Below are positions 1-10,388 of a DNA stretch of 64,000 nucleotides, piece by piece. The position numbers and the translations under genes were made by a program. Source of the stretch: Hysterangium stoloniferum. Taxonomy: Eukaryota; Basidiomycota; Agaricomycetes; Hysterangiales; Hysterangiaceae. Where the stretch lies: contig WHVD01000009.1 of assembly GCA_015178975.1 (NCBI GenBank), positions 558,001-622,000 on the forward strand, read 5' to 3'. Position 1 is the stretch's first letter; each line of letters begins with the position of its first letter. The notes below the pieces were generated by a model. The model searched no databases. It saw only the letters and a program-made list of their open reading frames with translations, and had not been told where the DNA came from.

Positions 1-462
1 ATCCTTGAGATAAGAGAGTGCAAAATTGACTTTTCGACTGTCGGATTTAAAAACATTGGGTCGATCACGGAAACTGAAACGGCATTGGAGAAGGAAATTC
101 TTCAATTTTTTTGGATCCTTGCCGGTAAACGGTTCGGGTTCTTTGACTCCGGTGCGGGATGATTCTTTGCTATCCTCAGCGGATTTCAAATAGTCAGCGA
201 ATTTCACAATGGAGTTGATAAACAATATTTCAGTCGGTTCGTCGGAAGATTTCTTTTTCGATGTCTCCGGCTGATCTTCTGCTTCGTTGTCGGAAGTGTG
301 GGGAACATTGGGATCTTTTGTTACCTCGGTAACCTCCTCGGTAACTTCTTCGACTGAAGCTGATGTTGTCGGCTGAATTGGAGTTTCAGGTTGAGTGGTG
401 TAAAGTTGCAATGGGGATTGAAGTTGGGATGGTCCTTTGGCAGCTTTGCGTTTGGGACCCAT
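1..462 (-). CDS. Ty3/gypsy gag, N-terminal part, running off the left edge
   Basis: The minus-strand reading frame opens at an ATG at 460-462 and stays open to position 1 (154 codons seen). It is a close copy of the G1 gag start at 44469-44008, with the same offset throughout and mostly synonymous changes, so it is the N-terminal half of a retrotransposon nucleocapsid precursor. The first part is Ser/Thr/Glu rich and disordered, and the retained end contains the start of the conserved capsid-like region (the 'FTGKDPKKLKNFL' type segment). Upstream lies a 34 bp leader and then the LTR at 497-1081. The rest of gag and pol lies outside the window. Confidence 0.85.
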   Translation of the reverse strand, partial: MGPKRKAAKGPSQLQSPLQLYTTQPETPIQPTTSASVEEVTEEVTEVTKDPNVPHTSDNEAEDQPETSKKKSSDEPTEILFINSIVKFADYLKSAEDSKESSRTGVKEPEPFTGKDPKKLKNFLLQCRFSFRDRPNVFKSDSRKVNFALSYLKD

Positions 463-496
463 GATGAGTGAGTCGCAGAGTTGAGATCTGATATAC

Positions 497-1081
497 TGTT
501 AAGTGCCATGTCGGGAACTTATTCCGGAACTATCGGGAAGTCACCGGAAAGTCGGGAACAACTAGATAGGGTCAGGACGTCGGCTTCAGCTTATGTGCTG
601 CGCCTCTACGCAAACGCTCAATGTCCTTAATTTCGGAGGTGAGACTTGTGATGGGAGTTATGGATATTCAGAGTTCCGAAGAGTTCCGAATATCGAGCAT
701 ACAGAAAGATGGGAGAAGGAATAAGAAACTAAGTCGATATCAGATCTAAGGTAAAGTACAAATTCGCGGAAACTAATATAAGTCTGCTCGTTATTGTACT
801 ACAAACTAAGACCATAATAAGATGGAAACGGAAGTGTTCTTAAAACAGAAATACAATAAGACATATTAGGAAGGCAATATTCCGTAACAGGAATATAACA
901 AACAAACGAGTGAATACTTGTCAACGGACAAATTACCAAATGCGGAACAAGGGAAGAATGCGGATGATACGGTAACTATGATGTTCCGTAGTCGGAGGTC
1001 AAAGTCGGAAGTCGGGGATCGGAAGTCGGGAGTGGGAGACCGGAAGTCGGATATTGAAACATCCGGGAACGGGTCGTAACA
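497..1081 (-). mobile_element. 5' LTR of gypsy element (LTR family A)
   Basis: A 585 bp block starts TGTTAAG and ends GTCGTAACA. Near-identical copies lie at 37227-37792 and 37898-38483, and an inverted copy at 59627-60159. On the minus strand it is followed by a short leader (463-496) and the gag ATG, so it is the 5' LTR. On its outer side (from 1082) the sequence changes abruptly to copia pol, so the gypsy element was inserted into a copia element. The TSD partner is outside the window. Confidence 0.9.
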
Positions 1082-3212
1082 GTGGTATCCTGAAGGATAT
1101 AGGGATGGTTATTCTACAACCCAGTGACAAAAAGGATAGTGATCAGTGAACAAGCTGAATTTGATGAATGATACACATGGAAACACCAACCACCACAAGT
1201 TACAGATATTGGTGGGAAGGATGAATCAAGTACTAGGGATTATACCCAGGGGCTCCAGTTGTTGAAGAAGAAGATAATCCACCAACTGACTTACCAACTG
1301 TCTCTGTGGGGATCATGAATTCCCTACACCTGAATCTGAAGACAATGGTGTCACACCATCCCCCCAGATCACAGATAATGAGGAGGAAGAAGATAATAGA
1401 CCAAGTGCCATTCATCATGAATTCCCTGCACCTGAATCTGTAGACAATGCTGCCACACCATCCCCCCAGATCACAGATAATGAGGAGGAGGAAGATAACA
1501 GACCAATTGCTATCCAAAAACCTTCACACAATATAAAACCTCCTAATCAATGGTGGAAAACTTGGAAACCCAATCTGACCACTTCTGACAGTACTGATGA
1601 AATGGAATTGGAGGAGGCACATGTGTCAATTATTTCTGAACCAAGGTCATTTACAGAGGCAATAAATGGTCCACAGGCAAGACAATGGAGAGAGGCAGCC
1701 TTGGAGGAAATGAGCACACAGATTAGCAATGGAACCTGGACCTTAATGAAACTACCACTTGGAAAGAAAGCTTTAGGATCAAAATGGGTTTTCAAGGTGG
1801 AATGAAAGGCAGATGGATCAATAGAACACTTTAAGGCATGATTGGTTGCTAAAGGATACAACCAGTGACCAGGACTTGACTATACAGAGATTTTTGCCCC
1901 AACAATGTGCCATGCTACTATTCATATAGTATTAGCACTGGCTGCAGCAGAAGGCCTCCATCTCCAATCAGTTGACATATCACATGCATTCATCAACAGT
2001 GATATTGATACAGAAATATACATGGTCCAGCCAGAAGGATTTCATCAAGGAGACCCAGATACAGCATGTAGACTAGACAAGTCACTCTATGGACTCAAGC
2101 AGGCAAGCAATCTCTGGAGCAAACACCTGCGGAGTGTACTAGAGAAAATGGACTTCAAGTGGATTTATTCTGATCCATCAGTCTACATCTATCAACGAGA
2201 TGGAATCAAAGTCATTGTTCCAATATTTGTAGATGACATCACCCTTGCAGGACCCTCTGAAAAAGTCCTGGATGATTTTGTAGCTGAGTTAGCTACACAC
2301 TTCAAACTCAGGGATCTAGGACCTACATCTTTCCTATTAGGCATTGAAATCACATGAGATCGAGAAAAGCGAACTGTCTCTCTATCACAATGCCAGTACA
2401 TCTTGAACAAATTACAGGAATTTGGGATGTCAAACTGTCATGCAGTGGGTACACCCATGGATCCAGGGGCAAAACTATCATCAGACCAATCACCCAAAAC
2501 CATGGAGGAACAGAATGAAATGCATGACATTCTCTACATGAATGCAGTTGGGTCCATGATGTATTTGGCCACCACCACCCGTCCCGACATTGCATAAACT
2601 GCAGGAGTATTGGCTCAGTTTAACTCAAACCCTGGTATGGCACACTGGAAGGCTGTCAAACACCTACTGCAATATTTGAAGGGAACTATGGATATGAAAC
2701 TCACATATGGTCCAGATCCCTCAAATCTCGACCTATTTGTTGGCTTCAGTGATGCTAGTTATGGTGGAGACAAGGACAGTGGAAAATCAACAACAGGCTA
2801 TATAATCAAAGTAGGATCAGGAGCAGTATGTTGGAACAGCAAGCTACAATCAATTGTGACACTGCCAACCACAGAAGCTGAATATGTTGCAGCAGTTGCA
2901 GCAGGAAAGGAGATCTGTTGGATGGAGAACTATTAAAGGAATTGGGATACAAGGCACCATGTCCATCAAAACTCTTCATTGACAACCAGTCAGCACTAAC
3001 TGTAGCCAAGAACCCAGCACATCATGGATGAATGAAACATCTGGACTTATGCTACTACTGGTTACGACATGGTAGAAAAGGAATTAATCAACCCCATCTA
3101 CCTACAAACAGATGAAATGCCAGCAGATATCCTAACCAAAGCACTACCAAAACCAAAGGTGGAGAAGTTCAGAGCTATGATGGGATTAAAAAGGTGTTTC
3201 ATCAAAGGGGTG
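1082..3212 (+). pseudogene. Ty1/copia pol (integrase end, RT, RNase H), decayed
   Basis: The fragment starts in the integrase C-terminal segment ('FYNPVTKR'), passes an acidic linker at about 1290-1600, then the RVT_2 reverse transcriptase (1602-2360: VDISHAF, FVDDITLAG) and the RNase H region (2700-3060: FSDASYGG, TTEAEY). It ends with the typical MPADILTKAL tail before the LTR. The frame is broken by TGA stops near 1803, 1839, 1866 and 2355, a TAA at 2595, a one-base loss near 2931 and another shift near 3070. Most TGA stops sit where the intact copia ORF at 23593-26826 has Arg. It is truncated on the left by the gypsy insertion. Confidence 0.93.
1314..1517 (+). repeat. Two tandem copies of a 102 bp unit in the copia linker
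   Basis: A 102 bp (34-codon) unit occurs twice, starting at 1314 and 1416. It encodes an acidic Glu/Asp/Pro-rich linker between integrase and RT. Because the unit is a multiple of three it would have kept the frame when it arose. Confidence 0.8.
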
Positions 3213-3690
3213 TGTTGGAATTGGTGATGAAACCACCCTTTTCCTAGGAGCGGTTCACCAATTTCCTCACTTTTTCATAGGAGGATGCTAATTGTGGACC
3301 ATGTTTTCTGAGGTTAATGCATGCCAGAACTAGTGTACACCTAAACTAGCATCCTACCTATCACCATTGAAACAGTTCTAAATAAATGACCATGTCATAC
3401 AAGCAAGGAAGAAATGTTATTCCACTGGAAACAAGGGTTTGTCTTGCACTAACACTTTTTATATATTATCTTACTGCCACAGAGACTATATAGATCATGG
3501 CTGGAATTCTGAATTATTGTAATGGGGTACACCAGAAAGTGCTCTATAAGCTAATGAAGCATATGTCAAGAGAAGGAAATATCATTCTAATAGTAATAGG
3601 AATCCATCTTACTACAATAGTTTACATATATTTTACACAACTAAGTAAGATTATGATACAGATCATCACAAAATTATATTGTTTATAACA
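3213..3690 (+). mobile_element. Putative 3' LTR of the decayed copia element
   Basis: Directly after the pol tail a purine-rich tract (AAAGGGGTG, 3204-3212) is followed by TGTTGGAATT, the usual start of a copia LTR. The right end is less certain. I place it at TTATAACA (3690), which gives TGTT...AACA termini. No second copy is present in the window to confirm it. Confidence 0.5.
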
Positions 3691-4274
3691 GAACCTTCTG
3701 CACATTCATCCCTCAGAGAGTAATTATTCTAGCTGTTATGCAGTTGTTATTTGAATCACATTGGTAGCAATTTTTGGTTTGGCTGTGATTTGCCATGTTT
3801 CAATAGTGCAACAGTTGAATAGTGTAGGATGAATATTTGCTGCAAATGAAAACAGCTGATAGATTGAGTGATAAGGGGGAATAAACCACTACTTTATACA
3901 AACCACATGTAAAGTACATATCCATTTGGAAAATAATGGAAAGAGAAGAATGATGAGAGCCTATTACCACCTCACAGTGTATGTTGTGTCACTACCTTAC
4001 ACATTCCAGGTATTCAAATATTGGCTGCTTTTAGTCAATCTTCTAGATGTAGAATGCATTTGATACTAAGGAGGATAATACAGGTGAACAGAACAGATGT
4101 CATTAAGGATATTGAGTACACAGTGGGGTACTATGTATGAGAATAATGGAACAGATAGAATTATACAATTGATGAAATGTGGATAGACATGATTACACAT
4201 CACAGCCTTGTTGATATGGAAGTATTGGGAGGAAATTAGGAGTCTTTGGGAGGAGATTGAGGGTGTTGGGAGGG
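3691..4274. other. AT-rich non-coding spacer
   Basis: No gene, RNA or recognisable repeat is visible here. It lies between the copia LTR and a minisatellite. Confidence 0.5.
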
Positions 4275-4435
4275 AGGTTGGGAGTATTATGAGAGAGGTT
4301 GGGAGTATTATGAGAGAGGTTGGGAGTATTATGAGAGAGGTTGGGAGTACTATGAGGGAGGTTGGGAGTATTATGAGGGAGGTTGGGAGTATTATGAGGG
4401 AGGTTAGGAGCATTGGAAAGGAGGTTGGAGGTATT
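4275..4435. repeat. 21 bp minisatellite
   Basis: Six near-identical 21 bp units (AGGTTGGGAGTATTATGAG plus two bases) run from 4275 to 4400, followed by degenerate units to about 4435. The ORFs over it on both strands are repeat artefacts. Confidence 0.9.
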
Positions 4436-4764
4436 GGCAGGGAGAGAGATAGAAGGCATTGGAAGAGGCATTGGGGTATTGGGAGTTGATTGAAGGGATT
4501 GGGATTGGGATTGGGAGCATTTCAAGTGGGGGGGGGGATGTGTGAAGGAGTTGGGCAGAGAGATTGGGTTGGATTATTTTCCAAACCCAGTTCTTATGCT
4601 CTCTTCTAATCATTGTGATATTTTTTCCAAATTACCCCAGTTCTCCTCCAAAATATCTTCCAGTTTTTCCCATTCTTCCAATCCAATCCTTCCAATCCCC
4701 AATCCCTCCAATCTTCCCAATCTCCATAAGGTTCCACTCCATGTATATAATTATTAATTATATT

Positions 4765-5530
4765 TCTGTGTATGTACACCAGAAATCTCAAGAATTACCT
4801 TTATGTGAATACCCCTATAATCTGCGTATCACTTGCTGTGTATCTACCTGAAAAATCTCAAGAATCACTTCTGTGTGAGCACATCCATTTTCTGCATAGC
4901 ATGTAGGATGTATCTACCCAGGAACCTTAAGAATTACTTCAGTGTAGGCACCCATATAGTGTGTATATCATGTATTAGACATGTACACTAAGAATCTTAA
5001 AAATCACCTCTGTGTGAACACTGCTATAATCTGCATATTATATGTTGTGTATCTACCCCCTAAGAATCTCAGGAATCACCTCTGATTGAGTACATCCATT
5101 TTCTGCATAGCATGTAGGATCTATTTACCCCAGGAATCTCATGAATCACTTCAGTGTGGGTACCCATATAGTCTGTATATCAAGTTCTGTGTATGTACAC
5201 TAGAAATCTCAAGAATTACCTTTATGTGAATACCCCTATAATCTGCATACCAATTGCTGTGTGTCTACCCTAAAAATCTCAAGAATCACATTCGTGTGAG
5301 TACATCCATTTTCTGCATAGCATGTAGGATGTATTTACCCCAGGAACCTTAAGAATCACCTCAGTGTGGGTACCCATATAGTCTGTATATTATGATTTGT
5401 GTATGTACACCCAGAATTTTAAGAATCACCTCTGTGTGAATACTGCTATAATCTGCATATTACATGCTATGTATCTACCCTAAGAATCTCAGGAATCACA
5501 TATGTGTGAGCTCCCTATATACTGACCCAT
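4765..5530. repeat. ~70 bp satellite with ~421 bp higher-order period
   Basis: About eleven diverged monomers of roughly 70 bp each contain an 'AATCTCAAGAATCACCT'-like core and a 'TATAATCTGCATA'-like end. Monomers one higher-order unit apart are more alike than neighbours. The type starting TATGTACACCAG at 4771 recurs at 5192, and the type at 4980 recurs at 5402, a spacing of 421-422 bp (six monomers). Slightly less than two higher-order units are present. Confidence 0.85.
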
Positions 5531-5535
5531 TTCCA

Positions 5536-6485
5536 TCAGTTAATACACAGAATCTTAAGATGCCTTATTGACATGTGGTGGCCTTGGGCAACTATTTTGG
5601 CAGCATAAATGACTCCAAGAAGGAGAATAATGACATTGGCCAAAGGACCAATGTTGCGAGCCATAGCTTTGATGACCATGGCATTGATTTTGGAGGGTTG
5701 TAAAATTTCAGTAGTTGGGGTTGAGAGCAAGGTTAAGCTGCGACTGGACTATGATCTCTGACAAATCAATAAATCAATCTTCCCGGGCGTCCAATGTGGC
5801 ATTGGTCAATTGAGTCACCGCATAATTTGCTGTCCGACCGAGCGGTAACGGGTGGACGGCCAACTATATCAGAATACCTGACAGGTTGGGTAGATCGCCA
5901 TTTGCTTTGTAACTAGTTCCTCCCGTACTCCCTCTCACCGTTAATTGTGTTCTTGATGTGATAACCATAAATAATGGGTCTATTCCAGTCAGGCTCATGT
6001 GATTAAGAGAGGGATGAGCTTGCATTTCGAAAGTCACGCCTTCGCTACATTTTAGCATGCACAGCCAGCCCCACGTCATGCTTGAGACCTTAGCGAGATC
6101 AATAGGGAGATTGAGAATTGCGTTTCCAAGCGCTACAACTGTGTCATATGAACGCTATTACAGAAAAAGTGCCGACATGCATGCCCTCTTCGTGCTTATC
6201 TCGTGTGACCCCAAGTGATCCCTTGGTTTAACGGTATACAATCAGATCATCCATTACATCCACATGTGCTTCAGACTGGATACCAAAGTGGCGAATTCCT
6301 TGTCTGAAACCACAGATGGTCCCACTCCGAGGCAATATTTCGAAAGTATGTAACGAAAATTCTTTATATGGCAAAATGTTGTTGAAATTGTTGAAAGTCT
6401 GAGGTAAAGGAGGAGCAGAGTCAATGGTAAGATTATGGAGGGCGATAAGGGGCAACGTTGTGTGGCTGGGCAATAATAGGGCCAT
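5536..6485 (-). pseudogene. Degraded copy of the membrane-protein gene at 10.4-13.9 kb
   Basis: Minus-strand exon-like segments match those at about 13010-13899. They include an N-terminal part (6485-6228), a middle segment (about 6120-5940), and a segment ending in a hydrophobic helix ('PLANVIILLLGVIYAA', about 5650-5600). Relative to the other copy there are indels: two extra bases at about 6265 and an extra 5 bp near 6415. The end of the gene is absent and a satellite array follows at lower coordinates. The function is unknown. Confidence 0.7.
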
Positions 6486-7038
6486 AGCTTACTAACTAAT
6501 TGGTACCCACCTCTAGAGGCTGGCATTTTAAGAGACCTATCCAGCATTCCTCCAGCGTGACAAAAAAACACCGACATCACTCATCGATCAACCTTGTGAT
6601 GCTGCCTAACCATCCCGAATCCCGAATTTAACACAGCAACTCATCACAATGGTTGCAACGGTATCGCAAACAGAGATTGCGCTCCACTCCTGTCACATAT
6701 GCATAAATAATAGTGGAAAGTAATAGGATGTATGGCTATCTGATACAAACACAAGACCTTTTATCAGTTCAAGCTCCGCTGATCTAGACGGGGCAGCTTT
6801 GTGACAAAGATTTGGCGATTACTTTTCCTCTCGGACAGACATCATTTCAGGGTGTGCCACTGCTAAATTGGAGCTTTGAACGACAGGATGACATTCTGTG
6901 ACAGATTTTGACACATTCCCTGTTTCAGGCAACCAGAGAGGGTGCTAGAATGGCGGCGTAGTCGAAAAGAAGAAATTTAGTATGATTTATATACAATGAT
7001 AAAGTTACCAGACAAACAGGTGATAATTACGCGTCGCA

Positions 7039-7971
7039 TCACCTGTTCTCATATATATATATATTTAATACATTTGTATACCGCATCGCATAACGTAGAT
7101 ACATAGCGGTTGGGAGCAGGTACCCTAAAGGTGGATAGGTATGTAGGTAATAGGGCGAGTAGGTGTGGGTATGCAGGTCAATTGTAGAGTGGGGGGAGGG
7201 TGAGAGGGCAGAGGAAAAAGAAGAGAAAAGAAAAAGGGAAGAACTGGGGGGGCTTGTTGGAGTCTGCAAGCCATAGAAGCTGCGAGACTCTGGTGTTGTC
7301 TCAGATGTTTGATTCTGAGATTGAATTAGGTATTTAGGTATATAAAGGTCATGTAGGGAACATTATACAATAATGTGCTTTGCCCTTATTCATTAAGACT
7401 CCCAAAATATCTAACAGGGCTACGTCTTGCCAAAGGTGTTAGAGGCGTCAATGAATTTTCCTAGAGCAGTGAGCCCTTTATGGGTTCTGAGTCCTGAGAG
7501 GCGTCGATTAGGAGGTGGCGGTGTTCCTCATATAGAGGGCACTCGGTCAAGATGTGGAGGCGGGACTGGATGGCTGCTGTGCCACAGGGGCAGGATGAGG
7601 GTAGGTCAGGGAGAAATCGGCGGTAGTACTCGCCAAAGAAACCATGGCCGACGATGGCCTGGATGATGCGAGTGTGGATATGGTGGGGCCCTCCATATTC
7701 CTTCGGGAACTTCGACAGTTGCAAGGTGGGAGGTTTGTGGAGGGCCATGGCGGCAAGGTTGGTGTGGGGGAGGTGGAGCCAATCCTTGCGCCAGCGCTTC
7801 AGAGCGCGAGCTTTTGCACGCTCCAGGGCCCGAGAGGTGGTGGAATGGAGGAGAGGGGGGTGGAAGTTGACCGCCTCTTTCGCAAGGGTGTCAGCCTCCT
7901 CGTTGCCATGGAAGCCATGGTGCCCAGGGATCCAGGAGAGGGAGACGCGGCGGGAAGGGTTCACGTGTTCT
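7039..7971 (-). mobile_element. 5'-truncated non-LTR retrotransposon with target-site duplication
   Basis: An insertion of about 911 bp is absent from the paralogous block at 14245. It is flanked by TCACCTGTTCT (7039-7049) and TCACGTGTTCT (7961-7971), an 11 bp duplication with one mismatch. The element is on the minus strand. Its 3' end carries a TA-repeat tail (7051-7063) instead of poly(A), and its 5' end is cut inside the RNase H domain. This is the classic product of incomplete target-primed reverse transcription. Confidence 0.9.
7461..7964 (-). CDS. LINE ORF2 C-terminal fragment: RNase H end and Cys/His tail
   Basis: The minus-strand frame begins in RNase H ('WIPGHHGFHGNEEADTLAK', with the conserved Asp of the last RNase H motif). 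It ends with a 'CPCG...HILTECPLY' cysteine/histidine motif typical of Tad-like fungal LINEs. It is cut at the 5' end by the truncation. The final codons read out of frame: a normal-looking tail ('GKFIDASNTFGKT') follows the TAG in the next frame, so one base seems lost near 7465. It is a non-functional relic. Confidence 0.85.
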   Translation of the reverse strand: MNPSRRVSLSWIPGHHGFHGNEEADTLAKEAVNFHPPLLHSTTSRALERAKARALKRWRKDWLHLPHTNLAAMALHKPPTLQLSKFPKEYGGPHHIHTRIIQAIVGHGFFGEYYRRFLPDLPSSCPCGTAAIQSRLHILTECPLYEEHRHLLIDASQDSEPIKGSLL

Positions 7972-8282
7972 AATACAAGCCAATCCCTATTTCCCGAGGT
8001 TTCAACGAGCGGGTAACTTACTAATTCAGATCCTACTTGAGGGTACCCCTTTCCTTAGTCCAGCTGACAACCGTATTTTGCAAGACTTATCTATCTATTG
8101 GGAACTCGCGCAGACCACAGTAGATATTAGAATATAACTTGGCTTGTATCTATGAGTGAACTACTGGGGATTATATATGTCTACAAGGAAGAAGGTTCTG
8201 GAAGGGATGACAGAGGTATTACTACAGCTATGTTAAGTATATTCCAAGATATTCTGTAATATTCTAGGGATGTCAGGACAGT

Positions 8283-8362
8283 TCGCTATTTGAATACCGC
8301 CATCTCATGGCCATGGATGATCGTATCGTGTGTATACCAGGAAGGAAATCATCATCCCAATA
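8283..8362 (+). pseudogene. GMC oxidoreductase exon relic
   Basis: About 75 bp matches the internal exon of the GMC gene at 16060-16165 (AATACCGCCATCTCA..., CCAGGAAGGAAATCATCAT) with small gaps. It lies just beyond the end of the duplicated block, as expected if copy 1 of the block once carried its own GMC gene that was mostly deleted. Confidence 0.65.
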
Positions 8363-8665
8363 TGCTTGTATGTTACGAATAATGCACACTTCAAACACAA
8401 GAAACGGAGAATTAACCCTTTAACGTTCGACAGACTGGTGTCACTAAAGGAACCATAGCGTTCCACGTGCTGATGTGAAGTCAACAGAATAAATATCACT
8501 ACCTTCATCCTATTCACAGGTGTGAGTGAAATTAAATACCGGAATTTTGGTATCAGCCAATGCTACTTTGTTGCAATACTATTGGGTTGTCCCCGATCCT
8601 AGCCCTTCCTAACCAGCTTCCAGAGCTGGAAAATGACAACGCATCGATGCCGACTAAACGGCAAA

Positions 8666-8724
8666 AGCTCCGTACTCCTTGCAAGCACCGCACGCCCTCA
8701 AGAGTGCGGGCTTGCAGGGAGCTC
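8666..8724. other. Imperfect inverted repeat / hairpin
   Basis: The left arm AGCTCC...CCTTGCAAGCACCGCAC pairs with the right arm GTGCGGGCTTGCAGGGAGCT around an 11-base loop. It lies in a gene-free interval (8080-8880). It could be a MITE remnant or a structured RNA; nothing in the sequence decides. Confidence 0.45.
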
Positions 8725-8959
8725 TAATCGCAATAGCGTTGGCAAGATTCCAAACATCTGTCCACCAACTTCCGACGCACAACCAACTACATTATAATTT
8801 TTATTTATTTCACTAGAACGATAGAATTCTTCTTATAAAACAGTTTCGCAGCAGGTTCATTGCATTTCCGCCAATAATTGATAGAAATTCTATTTTATGA
8901 GCAGTGACCTGGATACCAGAGCAATTAACAGCAGAGTAAAGTTGCAGCATAGCGAAACA

Positions 8960-9015
8960 CAGAACAAAACAACCAGAACAAAACAAGAAACAAAACAGAC
9001 TACAAAACAAAACAA
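8960..9015. repeat. AACAAAACA-type low-complexity tract
   Basis: Irregular repeats of AACAAAACA/AAACA occupy this stretch. ORFs over it are not credible. Confidence 0.6.
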
Positions 9016-9196
9016 TGAAATTGATCGGAAAAATCAACAAGAAATTAAAGTTATCAACACAAAGAAACCTTGGGGGGGCTCGGTTGGTTCACCTCGTGAA
9101 CTTCAAGAACGTCGCTGGATTTGAAAGTCTGTTAGTAGTTTCGTGTCGTCTAAACGAGAGGTCAGATTAAAATATGAAAAATTTTACCGTGAACGG

Positions 9197-9980
9197 AAAC
9201 TCACCAAACTCTCAGTCGGACTCGTAGGCAGGCTACACTCTTAAGGAGACATAGAGTGCGGTGAGAGGCCTTATACGAGTCCAACCTCTCAAGACCATAT
9301 GGGACGACTAGAGGAGTGCTTCCGACAGACAACAAAACCATTCCTTGGGCGCCGCTTGAGATGGGATGAAGTGAGTATGAGAGAATAATTGTACTGGAGC
9401 GAGAGGAACTCACAGTTACATCGATGCAGGGTCGCCGTTTGCCGGATTGACCCGTACTAGCTAGCTGATACACACCAAGGTAGGACGCTAACAAATTAGT
9501 AAAAAATCCATTAAAATTTCAGAAGATAAGCATACGAGGCAATATTTGGACATACAAGAGTCGATAAATGAATAAAAAGTCAAAACCTAGACAATTTGCC
9601 ACGAAAGCCCGAAGTCGGCGCCAAGGGAAGACTGTAAAATCCAAGTCAGTAGCCAGTCTTGACGTCCTGCGTCAAAAGTGTGGGAGTAGAATGGGATCAG
9701 TACTAAAATTATACAATACATAGGATAATAAAACCCACCGGGTATGGTTTGAATGCTTTCTGCAGGTGCTCCATCCAGCCTCGAATCCGCTCGGTAGACC
9801 TCAACGCCAATATTTGTTAAAGGTAGATGCCGAAACTGTCCTACCTGGTTACAGGACTGAAAAAAAAAATGCGTTAGAAGGAATGAAAACAAATGTGAGA
9901 ATTGTGCACACCCAACCAGTTGGGAATTAGCAGTAATCCCTTGCACAGATGCCCCATTGCACCCAAGCCGCTGAAAGACG
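9197..9980 (-). CDS. Multi-exon hypothetical gene (internal exons)
   Basis: At least four minus-strand exon candidates follow one another with good GT-AG borders: about 9973-9925 (RLGCNGASVQGITANSQL), 9863-9741 (SCNQVGQFRH...IQTIP), 9665-9590 (RQDWLLTWIL...), 9485-9413 (YLGVYQLAST...CIDVT) and about 9357-9204 (AQGMVLLSVG...). The acceptors are well formed (TTTTTTTTTCAG, TTTGACGCAG). I cannot place the start or the stop and do not recognise the family. It lies downstream of the membrane-protein gene on the same strand and could be a separate gene or its extension. Confidence 0.45.
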
Positions 9981-10249
9981 AAGAAAGAAAGAACACATTC
10001 GTTAGAGTAGACTCCGCTATCTTAAGACAAAGGACATACGTTTAGTCATCCAGCGTGCAGCACGTCCTCATAGCGATGTCCCAAAGGCTTGCACAGCAAG
10101 CCCGTGGTCTAGGAGATTCCGAAGACACAATACTCACAAAACAGACACAGCTACATGACAGCGAATAGGTAAACCGAGGCAGGAAGGTGAACAACGGCGC
10201 ACCTTGTTCTCAAAGACAAGAGCCAGAACCAGCCGAGCCGATAACCCAA

Positions 10250-10370
10250 GGAAAGTAAATAGGAGGGCAGAAACAATAAAAGAAGAAGGAAAAAAAAAAC
10301 GGAAACAGAAACGACAATGAAAATGAAAACAAAAATGAAAAGGAAAATGAAAATGAAAACTACTGCGCTA
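10250..10370. repeat. A-rich GAAAATGAAAA simple repeat
   Basis: Irregular GAAAAT/GAAAAC repeats lie just beyond the 3' end of the coding region at 10389. Confidence 0.7.
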
Positions 10371-10388
10371 GTTTGACCTCTGCTTGCC

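Larger units (their letters stand above)
5600..8080. repeat. Segmental duplication, copy 1 (partner 13010-14330)
   Basis: The block from about 5600 to 7030 and again from 7972 to about 8060 matches 13010-14330 in order and orientation, at roughly 85-90% by eye. Copy 1 additionally contains the LINE insertion (7050-7960). Copy 2 contains an extra stretch near 13240-13310. Similarity reappears as a short block at 8276-8296 and 14616-14637. Confidence 0.85.

Noticed and set aside
4066..4525. ORFs encoding repeated REVGSIM or LPTSLII peptides
   Set aside because: They are artefacts of the 21 bp minisatellite, which has no stop codons in several frames.
7051..7063. TATATATA as a promoter
   Set aside because: It is the 3' tail of the inserted LINE, directly next to the target-site duplicate.
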